From contig NZ_JABFCZ010000007.1 in NCBI RefSeq assembly GCF_014692675.1, forward strand, positions 124,001-188,000: DNA of 64,000 nucleotides, in the 5' to 3' direction. This document shows, one piece after another, positions 60,236 through 64,000 of the stretch (its first letter is position 1; each line of letters starts with the position of its first letter). A program made the position numbers and the translations under genes. The DNA comes from Roseibium aggregatum (GTDB taxonomy: Bacteria > Pseudomonadota > Alphaproteobacteria > Rhizobiales > Stappiaceae). Under the pieces are notes generated by a model. It had not been told where the DNA came from, did not search any database, and saw only the letters and a program-made list of their open reading frames with translations.

Positions 60236-60931
60236 TCAGGCTTCGCGCGTGGTGCGCTTTTCGATGCGCTTCTCGTGGGTGCCGACAATGATGCGGTCCA
60301 CGAAGATACCCGGCGTGTGGATGTGATCGGGATCGAGGCTGCCGGTTTCCACCAGCTGCTCGACTTCGACCACGGTCACCTTGCCTGCGGTTGCCATCAT
60401 CGGATTGAAGTTACGGGCGGTCTTGCGGTAGACGAGGTTGCCTTCGCTGTCCGCCTTCCAGGCTTTCACGAGTGCCACGTCGGCAACCAGACCGGTTTCC
60501 ATGATGTAGGTCTCGCCGTTGAAGTCCTTGTGCTCCTTGCCTTCGGCGATCAGCGTGCCGACACCGGTCTTGGTGTAGAAGCCCGGGATCCCGGCGCCGC
60601 CGGCGCGGATGCGTTCCGCAAGGGTGCCCTGCGGGTTGAATTCCAGTTCCAGCTCGCCGTTCAGATACTGTTTCTCGAAGGTGGCGTTCTCGCCGACGTA
60701 GGAGGAAACCATTTTCTTGATCTGACGGGTCTGGAGCAGCAGCCCGAGACCGAAATCGTCGACACCGGCATTGTTCGAAATGGCGGTGATGTCCTTGGCG
60801 CCTGAATCCCGCAGCGCGGTGATCAGGTTTTCCGGAATGCCGCACAGACCGAAACCGCCGGCCATGATGGTCATCCCATCAAACGCCAGTCCTTCCAGCG
60901 CAGCGGCTGCGTCCGGATATATCTTGTTCAT
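60236..60931 (-). CDS. scoA: 3-oxoacid CoA-transferase subunit A
   Basis: A 231-residue subunit with the CoA-transferase type I motif [12 protein letters not shown] near residue 30 and the [16 protein letters not shown] block in the middle. It forms the heterodimer with ScoB. I start at ATG 60931 behind GGGAG; the frame runs 59 codons further upstream, but that part is not conserved in character and lacks a ribosome site. It is the first gene of a two-gene operon. Confidence 0.9.
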   Translation of the reverse strand: MNKIYPDAAAALEGLAFDGMTIMAGGFGLCGIPENLITALRDSGAKDITAISNNAGVDDFGLGLLLQTRQIKKMVSSYVGENATFEKQYLNGELELEFNPQGTLAERIRAGGAGIPGFYTKTGVGTLIAEGKEHKDFNGETYIMETGLVADVALVKAWKADSEGNLVYRKTARNFNPMMATAGKVTVVEVEQLVETGSLDPDHIHTPGIFVDRIIVGTHEKRIEKRTTREA

Positions 60932-61187
60932 ACCAATCTCCCAGAAGACTCCATGGCAGGATTCCGGCAATTGACCGCAGGCGGCGCCCGCCGTCAAGGC
61001 CTCCTTCGCGGTTGCGAAAGGCCTTGAGCCGAAAATCCAGGCTCTACCGGGATTTACCAATTCACCTTTTTGGGCCCTCGAAGCGCCGGATTGGCGGCAG
61101 TGCAGCATTTTCAGGGCGCTGCGTTATGGTATGTAATGTCTTAACATATTGATTGATGCATAGTCCCGAAGGCCCCGAGAGCTTGTT

Positions 61188-61430
61188 GTGATCCAGTTCC
61201 TGTCGACCATTTTCAAGATCGCACTGGCCTCACTGATCGTCGGCGCCATTCTGACCTTTTTCAATATTTCCGCGGAAACGATCCTGAACACGGTCGGCCT
61301 CAGCCCGATGCAGCTGTGGATCTACCTGCAGCTGTTCATCGACTGGGCCATTCCCAACATCTTGCTCGGCGCCTTCATCGTGGTGCCGGTCTGGCTCCTG
61401 ATCTATGTCGTCCGCCCGCCGCGGGCCTAG
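61188..61430 (+). CDS. DUF6460 small membrane protein
   Basis: An 80-residue protein with two long hydrophobic segments (about 8-26 and 44-74), recognisable as the alphaproteobacterial DUF6460 family by its F-F-N-I-S-A-E-T-I-L-N-T-V-G middle. The start is GTG 61188 with only a weak site (GAGAG). It converges on potI with a 20-base gap and is monocistronic. Its role is unknown. Confidence 0.78.
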   Translation: MIQFLSTIFKIALASLIVGAILTFFNISAETILNTVGLSPMQLWIYLQLFIDWAIPNILLGAFIVVPVWLLIYVVRPPRA

Positions 61431-61450
61431 GCCAGATCCGAGCTCGAGGC

Positions 61451-62272
61451 CTAATCGGCACCGAAGGCGGCCCGCTCGTCCTTTTCGCGCTGGATCTGCT
61501 GGCGCTTGGTGGCGATCGATGCCGCGATGACGCCAAGGGTCACCAGGCAGACCAGGATCGTGCACACCGCGTTGATTTCCGGTGTCACGCCGAGGCGGAC
61601 CTGGGAATAGATCTTCATCGGCAGCGTGGTCGCGCCCGGACCGGTGGTGAAGCTTGCCACCACTAGATCGTCAAGCGACAGGGTGAAAGCCAGCATCCAT
61701 CCGGCGATCACACCGGGGAAGATGATCGGCAGGGTGATCTGGAAGAAGGTCTTGGCCGGCGGACAGCCGAGATCCTCCGCAGCCTCCTCGATGCTCTTGT
61801 CGAAGCCGACGAGGCGTGACTGCACGACGACCGCCACATAGCACATGGCAAAGGTCGTATGGGCGAGCATGACCGTCCAGAAACCGCGGGACTGGTCCAC
61901 GGCAACGAACAGCAGAAGCAGCGACAGGCCGAGGATCACGTCCGGCATCACCAGCGGCGCGAAGATCATTCCCGAAAACAGGGACCGGCCGTGGAAGCGG
62001 CCCGAGCGGACCAGAACGAGGGCCGCCATGGTGCCGAGAACGGTCGCCAGCGTCGCAGACAGGACGGCGATGCGCAGCGTCACCCAGGCCGCGTCGAGAA
62101 GCTGCTGGTTATGCAGTAGCGATGCATACCACTTGGTGGAAAAGCCGCCCCAGACCGTCACCAGCTTGCTCTCGTTGAAGGAAAAGATCACCAGGATCAC
62201 GATCGGCAGGTAAAGGAAGGAAAAGCCGAGAGCGATGGAGGTGACGTTGAACCAGGTGGGACCGTTTCTCAT
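61451..62272 (-). CDS. potI: Polyamine ABC transporter permease (PotI/PotC type)
   Basis: A 273-residue permease with six membrane helices. The EAA loop E-E-A-A-E-D-L-G-C-P-P-A-K-T-F near residue 160 contacts the ATPase. It belongs to the spermidine/putrescine family and pairs with the upstream PotH-like permease, whose stop it overlaps in an ATGA. The C-terminal tail is charged. Polyamine uptake is the best reading; some family members carry other cationic or small organic solutes. Confidence 0.88.
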   Translation of the reverse strand: MRNGPTWFNVTSIALGFSFLYLPIVILVIFSFNESKLVTVWGGFSTKWYASLLHNQQLLDAAWVTLRIAVLSATLATVLGTMAALVLVRSGRFHGRSLFSGMIFAPLVMPDVILGLSLLLLFVAVDQSRGFWTVMLAHTTFAMCYVAVVVQSRLVGFDKSIEEAAEDLGCPPAKTFFQITLPIIFPGVIAGWMLAFTLSLDDLVVASFTTGPGATTLPMKIYSQVRLGVTPEINAVCTILVCLVTLGVIAASIATKRQQIQREKDERAAFGAD

Positions 62273-63195
62273 GCGTCCTTCTCCCCCATTTTCTGCTGCT
62301 GGTTCTGGAACAGAACGATCGGGATCACGAGAAGCAGGAGCAGGATCACGGCCACGGCCGACGACACCGGCCAGTCCCGGTTGGCAAAGAACTCGACCCA
62401 GAGGGTCTTGCCGATCATCAGCGTGTTCGACCCGCCGAGCAGATCCGGGATCACGAACTCGCCGACCGCGGGAATGAAGACCAGGAAACAGCCCGCGATG
62501 ACGCCCGGCAGCGACAGCGGCAGGGTGATCTTCCAGAAGGCCTTCCAGGCCGGGCAGCCGAGGTCTTCGGCGGCTTCCAGCAGGCTCTCGTCCAGCTTTT
62601 CCAGGTTTGCGTAAAGGGGCAGAACCAGGAATGGCAGGTAGGAATAAACGATGCCGATATAGACCGCGATGTTCGTGTTCAGGATGACGAGAGGCTGGTC
62701 GATGACGCCGAGCCAGAGCAGCACCTGATTGAGCAGGCCCTCATTCTTCAGGATACCGATCCAGGCATAGACGCGGATCAGGAAGCTGGTCCAGAACGGC
62801 AGGATCACCAGCATCAACAGGGTCGGCCGCCAGGCCTTGGGGCAGCGCGCCATGCCGTAGGCGATCGGATAGCCGAAAAGCAGCGTCAGTGCAGTCGATG
62901 TCCCCGCGATGGTCACGCTGGAGAGGTAGGATTTCCAGTATAGTGCGTCCTCGGTCAGCCAGACGTAATTCTCGAAGGAAAGCTGGGACAGGCCGTCCTT
63001 GAAGTCCTGCCATCCGGCCGAGATATCAAAGGTCGGCAGGTAGGGCGGGATCGCGATCGCCACTTCCGACAGCGAAATCTTGAAGACGATGAAGAAAGGC
63101 GCCAGGAAAAACACCAGCAGCCAGGCGTAGGGTACGGCAATCAGCAGCCAGCCGCCGATGGTTCGCTTCGGTTTTGCGGATGTCTCGGTGCTCAT
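62269..63195 (-). CDS. potH: Polyamine ABC transporter permease (PotH/PotB type)
   Basis: A 308-residue permease with six membrane helices and the EAA loop E-A-A-E-D-L-G-C-P-A-W-K-A-F near residue 211. A large first periplasmic loop distinguishes it from PotI. It forms the heterodimeric channel of a PotFGHI-type importer and follows the ATPase gene after 21 bases. Its start (M-S-T-E-T-S-A-K) is clear. The substrate-binding protein potF is presumably beyond the right edge. Confidence 0.88.
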   Translation of the reverse strand: MSTETSAKPKRTIGGWLLIAVPYAWLLVFFLAPFFIVFKISLSEVAIAIPPYLPTFDISAGWQDFKDGLSQLSFENYVWLTEDALYWKSYLSSVTIAGTSTALTLLFGYPIAYGMARCPKAWRPTLLMLVILPFWTSFLIRVYAWIGILKNEGLLNQVLLWLGVIDQPLVILNTNIAVYIGIVYSYLPFLVLPLYANLEKLDESLLEAAEDLGCPAWKAFWKITLPLSLPGVIAGCFLVFIPAVGEFVIPDLLGGSNTLMIGKTLWVEFFANRDWPVSSAVAVILLLLLVIPIVLFQNQQQKMGEKDA

Positions 63196-63216
63196 GGTCG
63201 CGTCATCCCCTGCCCG

Positions 63217-64000
63217 TCACGATGTCAGGATCACGCCGGCGTCGCCATCCCAGGACAGGACAACCTGCTCATCCCAGGAAATCGGACGTTCGACGAGCCG
63301 CGTGACATTGGCGACCGTGGACCGCAACGTGTGATCCTCGCCCACCTTGCTGTGGAAGATGGACACATCGCCGAGATAGGCGATGTCCCAGACGACGGCG
63401 CTGGTCGCGTTGACCTTGTGCAGCGGCTCCTCGCCGAGAACAATCCGAATCTTTTCCGGGCGGATCGCATACCAGACGCTGGCGCCGACGTTCACACCGA
63501 CCTTCTGGCTGGTTTCGATCTGGAAGTCCTCGCCGACGGCCTGCAGTTTCGTGCCCGCTTCCGAGGTCTCCATGACCTTCGCCTCGATCAGGTTCACATC
63601 CCCGATGAAGTCGGCCACGAAGCGGGAATTGGGCGTTTCATAGATTTCGGCCGGCGTGGCGACCTGAATGATCTCGCCGGCTTCCATGACCGCGATGCGA
63701 TCCGCCACAGTCATGGCCTCCTCCTGATCGTGGGTGACGATCATGAAGGTCATCTTCAGGCTTTCCTGAAGGGCGGTCAGCTCGAACTGGGTTTCCTCGC
63801 GCAGCTTCTTGTCGAGCGCGCCGAGCGGTTCGTCGAGCAAGAGCACCTTCGGCTTCTTGGCGAGAGACCGGGCGAGCGCCACGCGCTGACGCTGGCCGCC
63901 GGAAAGCTGGTGCGGTTTGCGCTTGGCGAAGGGCTGCAGCTTGGTCAGCCGCAGCATCTCCTGCACCCGCTCCTCGATATCCGCCTTCGCCATCTTGTCC
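63217..64000 (-). CDS. potG: Polyamine ABC transporter ATP-binding protein, 5' end cut off by the window
   Basis: The gene continues past the right edge; about 261 residues are visible. The ABC signature L-S-G-G-Q-R-Q-R-V-A and Walker B V-L-L-L-D-E-P-L-G-A-L-D are present, followed by a TOBE domain (about the last 90 residues); Walker A lies outside. The ATG at 63993 is internal, not the true start. It powers the PotHI permease. The TOBE domain is typical for solute-regulated importers of the PotA/PotG type. Confidence 0.88.
   Translation of the reverse strand, partial: DKMAKADIEERVQEMLRLTKLQPFAKRKPHQLSGGQRQRVALARSLAKKPKVLLLDEPLGALDKKLREETQFELTALQESLKMTFMIVTHDQEEAMTVADRIAVMEAGEIIQVATPAEIYETPNSRFVADFIGDVNLIEAKVMETSEAGTKLQAVGEDFQIETSQKVGVNVGASVWYAIRPEKIRIVLGEEPLHKVNATSAVVWDIAYLGDVSIFHSKVGEDHTLRSTVANVTRLVERPISWDEQVVLSWDGDAGVILTS

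Noticed and set aside
1..64000. CRISPR array, prophage, toxin-antitoxin or defence island
   Set aside because: I saw no regularly spaced repeats, integrase, phage structural genes or paired small toxin-antitoxin genes. Gene content and codon use look like ordinary chromosome throughout.

Overview
The window is GC-rich, gene-dense chromosomal DNA from an alphaproteobacterium, most likely a marine Rhizobiales/Rhodobacterales relative (a Stappiaceae genus such as Roseibium/Labrenzia is my best guess, from gene content only). Supporting signs are two TRAP carboxylate transporters with a DctB/DctD pair, two phasins, a DUF1127 protein, a DUF6460 protein, a PdhS/PleC-type histidine kinase, an Irr-type iron box and a tRNA-His that has A73 and no encoded G-1, a known alphaproteobacterial trait. 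I see no prophage, CRISPR array, defence island, rRNA or complete transposase gene.

Layout. 1-1690: the end of a c-type cytochrome and a DUF3422 membrane protein. 2419-10386: a carboxylic-acid catabolic block on the + strand, made of a TakP-like TRAP transporter (P, Q, M), an amidase, a small membrane protein, a D-2-hydroxyacid dehydrogenase, a GntR/FCD regulator and an FMN L-lactate dehydrogenase. 10404-14494: a glutamine amidotransferase-like protein, an unknown CxxC protein, an EamA exporter, a LysR regulator and a DUF1127 protein. 14585-19575 (- strand): a DUF937-like protein, glutamate-cysteine ligase, a membrane adenylate cyclase and RsmE. 19694-23912: an RND efflux pump with its adaptor, divergent from a SulP anion permease (24335-26035) across a strongly structured 422-base gap. 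xseA follows.

27723-35317 (- strand) is a second TRAP system. dctB and dctD lie upstream and a good sigma-54 promoter precedes dctP, so the two-component pair very probably controls dctPQM. 35427-42066 carries an acyl-CoA dehydrogenase, a double-domain Usp protein, an NDP-forming acyl-CoA synthetase/GNAT fusion and a ThDP enzyme. 42300-47073 has Hsp20, an unknown acidic protein, a phosphotransferase/P-loop kinase fusion, AzlCD and a TauE-like permease. Then come tRNA-His, two phasins, a 1363-residue sensor kinase and a DUF4336 protein. 54213-57082 encodes a ferric-iron ABC importer (binding protein and permease; no ATPase gene in view), followed by an FtsH protease, a 3-oxoacid CoA-transferase, a DUF6460 protein and part of a putrescine-type ABC transporter running off the right edge.

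The least expected structure is a pair of non-coding elements, each 270 bp with terminal inverted repeats, at 31855-32124 and 57044-57313. They are clearly different in sequence, yet at least six internal blocks sit at identical offsets, so they are two diverged members of one MITE-like repeat family. One supplies the stop codon of dctD, the other the last residues and stop codon of the iron permease.
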